In this document: positions 42,767 through 51,117 of the stretch, in pieces
Numbering within the stretch: the first letter of the stretch is position 1
Layout: each line of letters begins with the position of its first letter
Notes under the pieces: model-generated
What the model was told of the DNA's origin: nothing
The model's input: only the letters and a program-made list of their open reading frames with translations
Databases searched by the model: none
Origin: Anaerofilum sp. An201
GTDB taxonomy: Bacteria > Bacillota > Clostridia > Oscillospirales > Ruminococcaceae
Assembly: GCF_002160015.1 (NCBI RefSeq)
Contig: NZ_NFJT01000004.1
Coordinates: 62,001-126,000 of the forward strand
Direction: 5' to 3'
DNA: 64,000 nt
Made by a program: the position numbers and the translations under genes

Positions 42767-43661
42767 TCAGTTTAGAAAAGTAGTCCTCTAAGTTTTCCTC
42801 ACTATCATTTATCCTTGTCACGAGCAGTCCATTTCGTGCAAATTCTCGATTGATTTCTCCAACACTTTGGCTAAAGTCATAAATTCTCACCGTACCGTCC
42901 TGCACTGTAAAATCCGTCATGTGGTAGTGGTTTTCTAAAATCTTTCCGGCTATCTCACTGTCAGATAAATCAAATTGAATGTATTTTCGATTCCTTTTGT
43001 GAAGCTCGGATATATTCACTTCCTCTACTAAATGCCCCTCGTGCATAACGCCGATAATATCTGCTATCTGTTCAATCTCGCTTAAAACATGGCTTGAGAT
43101 AAAAATGGTAATGCCATGATTGTGACTAAGTTCAGATAAAAATGAGCGTATTTCAACTATTCCAATGGGGTCAAGTCCGTTAATCGGTTCGTCAAGTATT
43201 AAAAGCTCCGGCTCGTGCATAATGGCGGCGGCAATACCAAGCCGTTGCTTCATTCCGAGGGAATAATCGGAAAAGACTTTTCTTTTCTCCTTATGCAGCC
43301 CCACAACTTCAAGAGCTTTTTCTACTCCACTTTTAGATACTCCCCCTCGCAGTTTAGCGAGAATTTGCAAATTCTCATACCCTGTTAAATTACTGTAAAA
43401 TCCCGGTGTTTCGATAATAGAGCCTACTTTGCTATAAAGGGTATGGATATTTTCCTTATAGTTTGTGCCAAACAAGCGTACCGTTCCCTCCGTTGGGAAA
43501 GCAAGCTGCAACATCATTTTCATTGCTGTGGTTTTGCCTGCTCCGTTTCTGCCGAGCAAACCATAAATTTTGCCCTTTGGCACATGAAGATTTACCTTAT
43601 CGACAACGGTGGCTGTTCCGTATCGCTTCGTAAGATTTTCTGTTTCAATGATATAATCCAT
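42744..43661 (-). CDS. bcrA: Bacitracin ABC transporter ATP-binding protein
   Basis: From the ATG at 43661 (GGAGAAT upstream) the 305-residue ATPase has Walker A GRNGAGKT, signature [10 protein letters not shown], Walker [14 protein letters not shown] and the H-loop [10 protein letters not shown]. The C-terminal extension is typical of the BcrA group. It is the first gene of bcrABD and is preceded by a promoter and two operator sites for BcrR. Confidence 0.92.
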   Translation of the reverse strand: MDYIIETENLTKRYGTATVVDKVNLHVPKGKIYGLLGRNGAGKTTAMKMMLQLAFPTEGTVRLFGTNYKENIHTLYSKVGSIIETPGFYSNLTGYENLQILAKLRGGVSKSGVEKALEVVGLHKEKRKVFSDYSLGMKQRLGIAAAIMHEPELLILDEPINGLDPIGIVEIRSFLSELSHNHGITIFISSHVLSEIEQIADIIGVMHEGHLVEEVNISELHKRNRKYIQFDLSDSEIAGKILENHYHMTDFTVQDGTVRIYDFSQSVGEINREFARNGLLVTRINDSEENLEDYFSKLIGGGGIA

Positions 43662-43715
43662 ATTTGATTCTCCTTTCCGTGGGTTGCTGTTCTTGTTTTC
43701 GCTGACCACAATCTT

Positions 43716-43744
43716 ATTATCCACGAGTATTGCATAGAAGCCAA
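43716..43744 (-). promoter_or_regulatory. Promoter of bcrABD
   Basis: On the minus strand, TTGGCT (43739-43744) and GATAAT (43716-43721) are separated by 17 bases. The nearer BcrR site ends 22 bases upstream of the -35 box, a position suited to activation. Confidence 0.65.
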
Positions 43745-43765
43745 GAAATCTACCGTCACAATGCC

Positions 43766-43812
43766 GACACAATAGATGTCAGCACGAAAAAAGCTCCGAC
43801 ACTTATCGTGTC
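43766..43812. promoter_or_regulatory. Two BcrR operator sites GACA-N7-TGTC
   Basis: Exact GACA-N7-TGTC matches occur at 43766-43780 and 43798-43812, centred 32 bases apart, about three helical turns. This is the sequence reported as the BcrR binding site in Enterococcus faecalis. The distal site also forms the hairpin GCTC-GACAC/GTGTC-GAGC followed by T on the minus strand, so it doubles as the bcrR terminator. Confidence 0.85.
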
Positions 43813-43841
43813 AGAGCCTATTTTAAAGGGTTTATGGCATT

Positions 43842-44456
43842 TTACTTTGTTTGGGTTTGCTTTATCCAGACAAATATTTTAGCAACAAATAGCAGAAACA
43901 TAAGGGCGGTTACATAGGGTTGTCTTGCCGCAGCGAAGAAGCAGATAAAAAGCGTACTCAGCACGAGAGAGCATTTTGTGATTATGTTGCTCCATGATTC
44001 CTTTTCAAAACAAACACACATCAGTTTCGCTATCCCAAGTGCAATCAAAACAATAAAAACAATCCAATAGATTGCAAGATATATTGGGGTAGTGTCTGTA
44101 AATGAAAGTAGATTGACAGAATAAATATATCCGTCAACAAGGTTACCATACAACGGCAAAAGTATAAAAGTAACCGCCATCATATCTAATATTCCATAAA
44201 TGAAACTGTAAATTTTTTTCAAGTTGGAACGATTTTCAGTTTCGGCAAGTGTAATCAGTTCTTCGCCCGATAGCAGTTCATCTATGGTCACAGAAAAGAA
44301 TTTAGAAATACACTTGAGCGACTCAATGTTAGGGTAACCCTTGCCGCTTTCCCATTTTGAAATGGCTGTTCTTGATACATATAATTGCTCCGCAAGTTGT
44401 TCCTGCGTTAAGTTCTTTCCAGTCCTAAGCTGTTGTAGCTTTTCATTAAATTCCAT
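43842..44456 (-). CDS. bcrR: Membrane-bound bacitracin sensor/regulator BcrR
   Basis: The 204-residue one-component regulator has an N-terminal XRE HTH (residues 5-60, EEQLAEQLYVSRTAISKWES-type, here with QEQ) and four hydrophobic segments in the C-terminal half (about 80-200). Length and architecture equal enterococcal BcrR, which senses bacitracin in the membrane and activates bcrABD while staying membrane-bound. It lies directly upstream of the operator pair. Confidence 0.88.
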   Translation of the reverse strand: MEFNEKLQQLRTGKNLTQEQLAEQLYVSRTAISKWESGKGYPNIESLKCISKFFSVTIDELLSGEELITLAETENRSNLKKIYSFIYGILDMMAVTFILLPLYGNLVDGYIYSVNLLSFTDTTPIYLAIYWIVFIVLIALGIAKLMCVCFEKESWSNIITKCSLVLSTLFICFFAAARQPYVTALMFLLFVAKIFVWIKQTQTK

Positions 44457-44643
44457 GATTCTCCTCCTGTTTGTTCCTTGTTTTCATACGTCCATCAACG
44501 GGTTTTTCTGCATCTTTTGGTATCATCCATGCACGACCAAATTTTTCAGTTCCGTCAATGCGATTTTCCTCACATAATTTTTGTATCCGTCTTTCCGATA
44601 TGCCCCATTTTTCAGAAGCGGCTTTCACAGAAATGTAATTCAT
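44446..44643 (-). CDS. Small HTH DNA-binding protein
   Basis: The 65-residue protein (start at 44643) reads ISVKAASEKWGISERRIQKL and then CEENRIDGTEKFGRAWMIP, a MerR/excisionase-type winged helix found beside many mobile-element genes. It overlaps the bcrR start by 11 bases. It may help control the cargo or be a leftover excisionase of the unit that brought it. Confidence 0.75.
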   Translation of the reverse strand: MNYISVKAASEKWGISERRIQKLCEENRIDGTEKFGRAWMIPKDAEKPVDGRMKTRNKQEENHGI

Positions 44644-44808
44644 AATATCAACTTCCTTTCGCAAAGAGTATATAATTATTATATACGGAATGACGAATAA
44701 TAGCAAGTTTCTCTCCACTAATACGAAATTATACACTACTAAACATAAAATCATACTTCGTTCAAATATCATCACCCGAAATGTACAATGATATAGGATG
44801 ATATTAAA

Positions 44809-45162
44809 ATGTACCAAGATGAAAGAAAACTTGATTTTAAGCCGTTAGGTATAGCGATAAAAAAAGCTCGGGAAGCAAAAGGGTGGACACAGGAATATCT
44901 TGCCCAACTGGTAGACCTTACGCCACGCTCTATTATGTATATAGAGAACAGGGGGCAGCACCCAAGGCTTAACAAATTTTATCTCATTACTACCTTGCTT
45001 GACATCTCTGTAGACCAGTTCTTTTTTCCATGCAATGAAGATGGCGACAACAATCGCCGCAAACAAGTTGATGTACTGTTGAATGATATGGAAGAAAAGG
45101 AGCTTATCGTGATGGAAGCTACGGCTCAAGGCTTGAAAAAGGCAAGAGAAACTGCGGAATAA
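44809..45162 (+). CDS. XRE-family regulator of ICE
   Basis: The 117-residue protein has an HTH at residues 12-65 (AIKKAREAKGWTQEYLAQL, TPRSIMYIENRG) and a helical tail. It is one of only two plus-strand genes in the ICE part. The truncated regulator at 34.4-34.7 kb is a related copy. It ends at a bidirectional terminator. Confidence 0.85.
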   Translation: MYQDERKLDFKPLGIAIKKAREAKGWTQEYLAQLVDLTPRSIMYIENRGQHPRLNKFYLITTLLDISVDQFFFPCNEDGDNNRRKQVDVLLNDMEEKELIVMEATAQGLKKARETAE

Positions 45163-45193
45163 TTAACGCTGTTTTCGTAAGCCAAGCCAACTG

Positions 45194-45231
45194 AAAAAAG
45201 TGCGACACCTACACAGGCTATCGCACTTTTT
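45194..45231. terminator. Bidirectional terminator, XRE/45.2-kb gene
   Basis: AAAAAGTGCGA pairs with TCGCACTTTTT, between two convergent genes. Confidence 0.8.
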
Positions 45232-45242
45232 AGGTTATTTTT

Positions 45243-45539
45243 TTATTCTCCACACAAATCATAAAGCTGTTCACATCGGTTTTGAATATCTAAGATTTCT
45301 GTTTCGGTTAAACTCCTGCGGTTATGAGTAAGTTGTTGCTCTAAAAAATCACGATAGCCATCAAGTAAGGCATCCCGTAAAAGCTCGGGGGCTTTGCAAT
45401 GTTCCACACCAAACCATTGCTCATCTTTTTCATCCCAAATCATAACGGTGTATCCTCGCTTAGTGTTCACCACCTCCAAAACACTATCTTTATTTAGGTA
45501 ATCGTTGAATACTTCTAAAACCTTTTCAAAGGTCATCAT
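45243..45539 (-). CDS. ICE accessory protein, paralogue of 49.3-kb gene
   Basis: The 98-residue protein begins MMTFEKVLEVFNDYLNKDSV and resembles the 101-residue product at 49.3 kb: M-x-T-F-E-x-V-L-x-V-F-x-D-Y-L, then a GY segment, a PELL-D-LL-D-YRDF-like middle and an LCE or ALK tail. Family function is unknown. Such proteins are common next to relaxase genes in Tn1549-like elements. The composition is AT-rich like the cargo. Confidence 0.65.
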   Translation of the reverse strand: MMTFEKVLEVFNDYLNKDSVLEVVNTKRGYTVMIWDEKDEQWFGVEHCKAPELLRDALLDGYRDFLEQQLTHNRRSLTETEILDIQNRCEQLYDLCGE

Positions 45540-45789
45540 TTTATCAGCCCTTTCATATTTTAGGTGCTTATATGTAAGTAGTTTATATACTTATTACGAC
45601 TATGATAATAAAAGTAAATCATCGTGTAAAGGATACGGATATTGTTTGCGAACAAAAGTGGCAAGCGATGCCTGTGGCTATCCAGATAGCCCCACGCGCT
45701 TGTTGAGGGAAGTCCCCCAAGCCCCCTTTGAACACAGATTTTCAATCTGTGGCTGCGCGTTCTGGCGAACGCTTTTGACCGCGACCAGC

Positions 45790-47202
45790 TCACCGCTGGC
45801 CGTGGTCTTTTTCTTTCTGTTGCGGCTCGGTCGGCTCTATCGCCAGGACCCGATCCACGTTGTTCTTGACGGTCAGCAGTTCCCGCATGGCGGCGCGGGC
45901 CTGCCGGTACTCTCCGTAAGCCTTTTTCTTATCCGCCAGCAGCTGGGCATACTCGGACTGAAGCTCCTTGATGGTGGGCAGCTTTTTCACGTTCAGCTCA
46001 TTAAAGGCCTCCTTGGCCGCTTGGTGCAGCCGGATCTCATCCTCATGCTCCGCGTAAAATTTCCGAGAATATCCGGCCCTTCGGTAGGCCACATAGGTCT
46101 CGCGGGTCTTAGCATAGTTGACGATGTGCGTGCGCAGCACGGCGATCTCAGCCATGCGCTTTTCGGCCGCCTTAATCTGTGCAGATAGCGCATTGTATCG
46201 GGCTGTTGCCTCTGCCGTTTTTGTTTCCAGGTCGGCATAGTCCAGTAGGCCGTGTTCGGACAGATAGTTGAGGGTTTGAGCCATCTGCTTGAGGTTGAAC
46301 ACCTTGGCCCAGCGTGTATACCCGGCGCCTTTCCCGGCCTGGAGTTTTGCCTGGATGTCTACCAGCAGATTGACCTTGGGCGGAGCAGCCTGCACAGCAG
46401 TTTCCTTTCGGGGTGTATGCTCCTTTTGCCCGGAGAGGACGGCAAGCAGATCGTCCAGCGTGTAGCCGTCCCCCAGTCGGTCAAAGCGGATATTGTTGCC
46501 CCAGCCCTCCGCGCTGATGGAAATGGTTTTGCCGCGCCGGTGGACGGTGAAGCCGTCCTGTTCCAGCAGACGAAGAAGCTCCTCCAAGGTGCCCGGTTTC
46601 TGTACCAGTGCCCTGTCAATGGCCTGGCGCAGTTGCTCCTTGTGGGAGGGCTTCGCCGCGTCGCCCAGCCACTTGTTGTAGCTCTGGCCGCGCCGCTTAG
46701 GGGTCTCCACGATGGAATAGCCGTTCTCAATGCAGATGGTATCGTTCAGACGGCGGACGGCACGGGTGCTTCCCCAGAAATTGCGGAACTTGCGGTCACA
46801 CTCCAGCGTGGTGGAGTTCCATATAATATGGTTGTGGACGTGAGACTTGTCGATGTGGGTGCAGACGATGAAAGCGTGCTTGCCTTTGGTAAAGCGCCGG
46901 GCCAGCTCCACGCCCAGCCGATTTGCTTCCTCCGGCGTAATCTCGCCCGGCACAAAGGACTGCCGCAGGTGGTAGGCAATCACATCATCCTTGCCGCGCA
47001 CCCGGCCGGTGCGGGCAGCGTAGGTCTGCTTGTCCAGCAGGAACTGCGCGTCCGCCACGCGGCTGTCACACTGGTAGCTGGTGATGAGCCTGCCGTGGTC
47101 GGTCTTGTCTGGATTTTTTACATAGTCGATGATGTCGCTGATGGCCTTGCCGACCGTGCGGCCCTTTCCTGCGTGCAGCGGCATGATGCGGGTGGTGGCC
47201 AT
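45790..47202 (-). CDS. MobP-type relaxase
   Basis: From the ATG at 47202 (GGAAGGAGG upstream) the 470-residue protein carries the relaxase three-histidine motif HIDKSHVHNH (His116, His121, His123, His125). Preceding it are a tyrosine-containing segment near residue 27 and RLITSYQC, a possible nicking region. The C-terminal half is coiled-coil-like. It nicks the element's origin of transfer and pilots the strand into the recipient, assisted by MobC at 49.7 kb. In related elements MobC is adjacent. Here an AlbA-domain gene and two small genes separate them. Confidence 0.88.
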   Translation of the reverse strand: MATTRIMPLHAGKGRTVGKAISDIIDYVKNPDKTDHGRLITSYQCDSRVADAQFLLDKQTYAARTGRVRGKDDVIAYHLRQSFVPGEITPEEANRLGVELARRFTKGKHAFIVCTHIDKSHVHNHIIWNSTTLECDRKFRNFWGSTRAVRRLNDTICIENGYSIVETPKRRGQSYNKWLGDAAKPSHKEQLRQAIDRALVQKPGTLEELLRLLEQDGFTVHRRGKTISISAEGWGNNIRFDRLGDGYTLDDLLAVLSGQKEHTPRKETAVQAAPPKVNLLVDIQAKLQAGKGAGYTRWAKVFNLKQMAQTLNYLSEHGLLDYADLETKTAEATARYNALSAQIKAAEKRMAEIAVLRTHIVNYAKTRETYVAYRRAGYSRKFYAEHEDEIRLHQAAKEAFNELNVKKLPTIKELQSEYAQLLADKKKAYGEYRQARAAMRELLTVKNNVDRVLAIEPTEPQQKEKDHGQR

Positions 47203-47304
47203 GACTTTTCCTCCTTCCATCGGAAATGCGTTTGATATTGCGTGCAAAATCTCGTATAATAATAAAAAAGTATAAAACCAACTCGAAAGGGGGCTGTTGC
47301 TCCT

Positions 47305-48774
47305 ATGACAGAAGCCGAACTTCTGAAGCTGATCGAGGACGGCGAGAACATCCGGGTGGAGTTTAAGAAATCCACCACTGAGATTACAAAGGATGTTTAC
47401 GATACCGTCTGTTCTTTTTCCAACCGAGACGGTGGAATCATTCTCCTGGGCGTCAAAGACAACGGGGAGATTTTGGGTGTTGCCCCGGATGCGGTTGACC
47501 GTATGAAAAAAGACTTCGTGACTTCCATCAACAACGGGCAGAAAATCAATCCGCCTCTGTACTTGCAGCCGGAAGCCTGCACCGTAGACGGCCGCACGCT
47601 GCTGGTCATTCAGGTGCCGTCCGGCAGCCAGGTCTGCCGCCATCACGGGCGCATTTTTGACCGCAGCCACGAAGCAGATATTGATATAACCGACAACTCC
47701 GACATGGTGTACCAGCTGTACGCCCGGAAAAGCGGCAGTTATTTTGTAAATAAAGTGACCCGCTTCCAGATGGACGACTTGCGCCCTGACCTGATGGAGC
47801 GCGCCAGAGCCATGACCACCAGCCGCACGGCCAACCATCCGTGGAAGTCCATGTCAGACGAAGAACTGCTGCGCAGCGCCGGTCTGATCTTAAAAGACCC
47901 CGAAAGGCAGCTCGAAGGCATTACCCTGGCGGCGATTCTTCTGTTCGGGAAGGACAGCACGATCCTGGCTGTATTGCCGCAGCACAAAACGGACGCCATT
48001 TTCCGGGTGGAAAATCTGGATCGCTATGACGACCGGGATGTCATCATCACGAATCTGCTGGAAACCTATGACCGGCTGATCGCTTTCGGTCAAAAGCACC
48101 TCAGTGACCCCTTTGTGCAGGAGGGCCTCCAGAGCGTCAGCGCCAGAGACCGCATCCTGCGCGAAATTTTCTCCAACAGCCTGGCGCACCGGGATTACTC
48201 CAGCGGCTATGTGGCAAAATTCGTAATTGAGCGTAACCGGCTCTACACCGAAAATGCCAACCGTTCCCACGGGCACGGCGCTCTGCACCTTTCCTCCTTT
48301 GAGCCGTATGCCAAGAACCCGCCCATTTCCAAAGTGTTCCGTGAGATTGGACTGGCGGACGAGCTGGGGTCCGGGATGCGGAATACTTACAAATACACGA
48401 AGCTCTATTCCGGTGGAACCCCGGAATTTATCGAGGGCGATGTGTTCCGCACCGTGGTTCCGCTGGCCCCGATTGCGGTGGAAAAGGTTGGGCCGCAGGA
48501 CGAGACCCAAGTGAGGACCCAAGTGAGGACCCAAGTGGGAACCCAAGTGGGAACCCAAGTGACACTTACAGACCAGATTTTAGCCTTTTGTGCAGAACCG
48601 CGCTCGAAAGCTGAAATTGCGGAACATTGTGGGTATAAAAACACAAAGGGATTTACAAAGAGGTACTTGCGTCCACTGCTGGACAATGGACAGCTGCAAA
48701 TGACCATCCCAGATAAGCCCAGAAGCCAACATCAAAAATATGTAACGGTGCAAAAGCCTGCACCAGAAAATTGA
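47305..48774 (+). CDS. AlbA_2-domain transcriptional regulator/ATPase-like protein
   Basis: The 489-residue protein has an N-terminal Schlafen-type AlbA_2 domain (residues 1-130, IRVEFKKSTTEITKDVYDTV and GGIILLGVKDNGEILGV) and a middle region typical of the HATPase_c_4-like part (REIFSNSLAHRDYSSGYVAKF). A TQV repeat linker follows, then a winged-helix C-terminus. Proteins of this type regulate genes or act in defence on mobile elements. It is the only long plus-strand gene in the ICE and sits inside the relaxase-MobC block, so it is probably an insertion. Confidence 0.8.
   Translation: MTEAELLKLIEDGENIRVEFKKSTTEITKDVYDTVCSFSNRDGGIILLGVKDNGEILGVAPDAVDRMKKDFVTSINNGQKINPPLYLQPEACTVDGRTLLVIQVPSGSQVCRHHGRIFDRSHEADIDITDNSDMVYQLYARKSGSYFVNKVTRFQMDDLRPDLMERARAMTTSRTANHPWKSMSDEELLRSAGLILKDPERQLEGITLAAILLFGKDSTILAVLPQHKTDAIFRVENLDRYDDRDVIITNLLETYDRLIAFGQKHLSDPFVQEGLQSVSARDRILREIFSNSLAHRDYSSGYVAKFVIERNRLYTENANRSHGHGALHLSSFEPYAKNPPISKVFREIGLADELGSGMRNTYKYTKLYSGGTPEFIEGDVFRTVVPLAPIAVEKVGPQDETQVRTQVRTQVGTQVGTQVTLTDQILAFCAEPRSKAEIAEHCGYKNTKGFTKRYLRPLLDNGQLQMTIPDKPRSQHQKYVTVQKPAPEN
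48505..48562. repeat. In-frame 12-bp tandem repeat in AlbA-domain gene
   Basis: Five copies of ACCCAAGTGRGG start at 48505, 48517, 48529, 48541 and 48553. They encode repeated T-Q-V-[RG] in the linker between the ATPase-like part and the C-terminal winged helix. Copy number changes would keep the frame and alter linker length. Confidence 0.85.
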
Positions 48775-48779
48775 ACCAA

Positions 48780-48827
48780 ATCAGGGTGTCGGAGGAAGTT
48801 GTATGCTCCGACACCCTGATTTTTTAT
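48780..48827 (+). terminator. Terminator of the AlbA-domain gene
   Basis: TCAGGGTGTCGGA (48781-48793) pairs perfectly with TCCGACACCCTGA (48807-48819), followed by seven T. Confidence 0.88.
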
Positions 48828-48845
48828 ATGCCTTTGATGTGCGTG

Positions 48846-48897
48846 GACTTTACTTTCATGCTAATCTCATCACTGAAATTAGCACGAAAGTAAAGTC
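48846..48897. repeat. 20-bp near-perfect inverted repeat
   Basis: The arm GACTTTACTTTCATGCTAAT (48846-48865) and its complement (48878-48897) differ at one position, with a 12-base loop. It lies between two terminators and belongs to no gene. It may be a transposable-element end, a protein-binding site or part of a composite terminator. Confidence 0.7.
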
Positions 48898-48930
48898 AAA
48901 AAAATTGCCGGGATGTATCTCCCGGCAATT
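48898..48930 (-). terminator. Terminator of the CD1845-like gene
   Basis: AATTGCCGGGA pairs with TCCCGGCAATT. On the minus strand seven T follow. Confidence 0.8.
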
Positions 48931-48943
48931 CTGCATTTTCGAT

Positions 48944-49255
48944 TCAGCCATACACCGCGTCCTGGATCACATACCGCAGGTCCTGCACCTTGCCCACCAG
49001 CCAGGCAGCGGCCATTGGCAGGCCCACCGGGCTGACCAGGAAGGCGATCACCAGCAGGATGATGCCGTTTTGCGGTGAGTAGGTCACAAGCACTGCGATC
49101 CCCAGTAGCGCCACCAGGGTGGAGGCCAGGCCAAAGATAAAGCTGGACACATACAGCAGCCCGAAGCATACCCAGGTGAACAGCATCAGCGCCAGCACCA
49201 CCGGCGCGGCGAGGATTTTCAGCCCCAGTTTCAAAATAAACAATATCACTCTCAT
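48944..49255 (-). CDS. CD1845-family membrane protein
   Basis: From the ATG at 49255 the 103-residue protein begins MRVILFILKLGLKILAAPVV and has three hydrophobic helices. It matches the size and motif order of the CD1845 family found in Tn1549-type elements. Function unknown, presumably in the conjugation apparatus or mating-pair context. Its ATG overlaps the stop of the gene upstream by 4 bases. Confidence 0.75.
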   Translation of the reverse strand: MRVILFILKLGLKILAAPVVLALMLFTWVCFGLLYVSSFIFGLASTLVALLGIAVLVTYSPQNGIILLVIAFLVSPVGLPMAAAWLVGKVQDLRYVIQDAVYG

Positions 49256-49557
49256 TTCAGCGCCTCCTTTCGCCAGTCCAGGTATGGCTGGCACAGTTCG
49301 TCTACGGCTTTCTCATCCATTTCGGTGGCCTCTCTGCGGCCTTGCGTCCGGCGGATCAGCTCGAAATCCCAGTAATCTTGTAGCAGCAGATCAAAAAGTT
49401 CCTCTGGAGTCCGGCAAAGAACGCCATCCACGCAGTATCGTGAATCGCTGTTCCAGCTTATCCGAACGTAACCGCGCCTGCATGGAAGGACTTCTTCCTC
49501 CGAGTCTTGCCCCAGATAATCATGGAACACAGTCAAGACATTTTCAAACGTCAACAT
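49252..49557 (-). CDS. ICE accessory protein, 101 residues
   Basis: It begins MLTFENVLTVFHDYLGQDSE and is a diverged paralogue of the product at 45.2-45.5 kb. It has no membrane segment and no known motif. Its composition is GC-rich like the ICE backbone, whereas the paralogue is AT-rich. It is translationally coupled to the CD1845-like gene. Confidence 0.7.
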   Translation of the reverse strand: MLTFENVLTVFHDYLGQDSEEEVLPCRRGYVRISWNSDSRYCVDGVLCRTPEELFDLLLQDYWDFELIRRTQGRREATEMDEKAVDELCQPYLDWRKEALK

Positions 49558-49625
49558 CAGCCATCACCTCGTTTCTGACTCCATTATCAATCACACCCCG
49601 CCAAAACGCAACGATACGGGCAAAG

Positions 49626-49676
49626 AAAAAGGAGGGAGGCCCGGCGCAGCAGCCCGCATACGCCAGACCTCCCTCC
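49626..49676 (-). terminator. Terminator after mobC
   Basis: GGAGGGAGG pairs with CCTCCCTCC across a GC-rich inner arm. On the minus strand TTTTTCTTT follows. Confidence 0.75.
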
Positions 49677-49698
49677 GCAGCCAGGGCGTATGCCCCTG

Positions 49699-50043
49699 TC
49701 ACGACAGCTTTGCCAGCTGGGTCAATATCTTATGCACCCCATCCCACAAAGCCTCCTGCCGCTGGGATATATCTTCCAGGTCGGCGTCATAAATGCGCCC
49801 GGTCTCATGCACGCGGCGGGTCAGCTGGTTGAGGTTGTTGCTGCTCCGGCGCATCAGGGAGACCAGCTCCTTCAGCTCCGGCAGTTCCAGGCGCACCACA
49901 TAACCGTCCAAAGCCATTTTTCGCAGATATGCTTCCCGGTTGGAGGTGCACAGCTGGGCCATCTTTTGCTCGATCATCGCCAGTTCCTCCGGCGAGACCC
50001 GGAAGTTCAGCTGCACCTCCCGCTTGCGCTTGGGGGCGGTCAT
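49699..50043 (-). CDS. mobC: Mobilisation protein MobC (relaxosome accessory)
   Basis: The 114-residue protein has an N-terminal ribbon-helix-helix-like part (EVQLNFRVSPEELAMIEQKM) and the MobC signature LKELVSLMRRSSNNLNQLTR. It binds near the origin of transfer and helps the relaxase nick. It overlaps the stop of the next upstream gene by 4 bases. Confidence 0.88.
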   Translation of the reverse strand: MTAPKRKREVQLNFRVSPEELAMIEQKMAQLCTSNREAYLRKMALDGYVVRLELPELKELVSLMRRSSNNLNQLTRRVHETGRIYDADLEDISQRQEALWDGVHKILTQLAKLS

Positions 50044-51116
50044 CGCTCCGGCTCCTGCTTTTTGCGGGCCGGTGCTTTCTTCTCAGGTTTTTCAGCGGGG
50101 TGCGGTTCCTGCTTCAGCTGGCGGCGGACCGAGGGGCGGCGCTGGCGCAACTCCTTACTGCGGTCCTCGCTGGCAAGGATGGTGACATAGGTGCCGGGAC
50201 GGTCCACCAACCCGGTGATCGTCAGGCTGCGGAACGGCAGCAGTGCCATCAGCTGGTCATGGGCCTGGGTGCCTGCACGGGCCAGAAAGTCCGGCGACAC
50301 GCGGGCCATGTAATGGGTGCCGTGGGGGCTGTTTGGGGTATCCGGGGCGCGCAGCTCCTGCAACAGCCGGGCGGCCTCGGCCTGGATTTCCTCCGGCGTC
50401 AGCGGCTGAAGCCGCAGATAGTCCTGCCGCGCCTGGCTCAGAAACAGATCGACCAGGCCGGGGTGGCTGTCCACCACAAAGTCCAGGTTGCGTTCGCCGC
50501 CGAAGCCGTCCGGGTTGGGCGGGATGTCCACAGTCTTGGCCCACGTCTTGTTGGCCGGGCTGAACCGCCCATCCCAGTCCTTCTGCTGCACAGTGTTTGC
50601 TAATACATAGAGGGTGCGGGTGTAGCCGAACTGCTCGATCACCTGGGGCACCGCGTCTTTGCCCAGCCGATTGTCCCGATAATGTTCCGAAATGGATGCC
50701 TCGATGGCCTCCTTGCAAGCGATGTTGGCGCGGCGGGACGAACGATAGAGGTCCAGTTCGCCCTGTTCGCGGGCATAGGCGGCGTCATGCCGGTTGAGCG
50801 GCAGTTCCCGCTGGGTGTCCAGTGCTGCCTCAGCCCGCTGCTCGATACTGTCCCGCACCACATCCATGTAGGAAGTCTCCCGGTCGGCAAACTCCTTGTA
50901 CACATCGGCCAGCGGGGACGGCGACGCCAACAGCGCGGCAGCCCGGCTTTGGGGTAGATCCAGTTCCTCCATTGCCATCAAAATGTCCTCCCGGACAGCG
51001 TACTCATAGGCATGGTTCAGAATTTCTTCCGGCGGCTGGCTTTTCAGCCAGTCCCGGAACTTGTCCTGCTCGGCGGCCATCTTTTCATAGAGGGCCGTAT
51101 TTTTGTCTGCGTTCAT
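50040..51116 (-). CDS. DUF3848/DUF3849-type ICE protein
   Basis: From the ATG at 51116 (AGGAGG upstream) the 358-residue protein has an N-terminal DUF3848-like part (ALYEKMAAEQDKFRDWL, HAYEYAVREDILMAM) and a DUF3849-like middle (residues about 125-250). It ends in a basic tail. These domains are restricted to large conjugative elements and have no established function. It follows the giant helicase by one base, so it is part of the same operon. Confidence 0.8.
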   Translation of the reverse strand: MNADKNTALYEKMAAEQDKFRDWLKSQPPEEILNHAYEYAVREDILMAMEELDLPQSRAAALLASPSPLADVYKEFADRETSYMDVVRDSIEQRAEAALDTQRELPLNRHDAAYAREQGELDLYRSSRRANIACKEAIEASISEHYRDNRLGKDAVPQVIEQFGYTRTLYVLANTVQQKDWDGRFSPANKTWAKTVDIPPNPDGFGGERNLDFVVDSHPGLVDLFLSQARQDYLRLQPLTPEEIQAEAARLLQELRAPDTPNSPHGTHYMARVSPDFLARAGTQAHDQLMALLPFRSLTITGLVDRPGTYVTILASEDRSKELRQRRPSVRRQLKQEPHPAEKPEKKAPARKKQEPER

Positions 51117-51117
51117 G

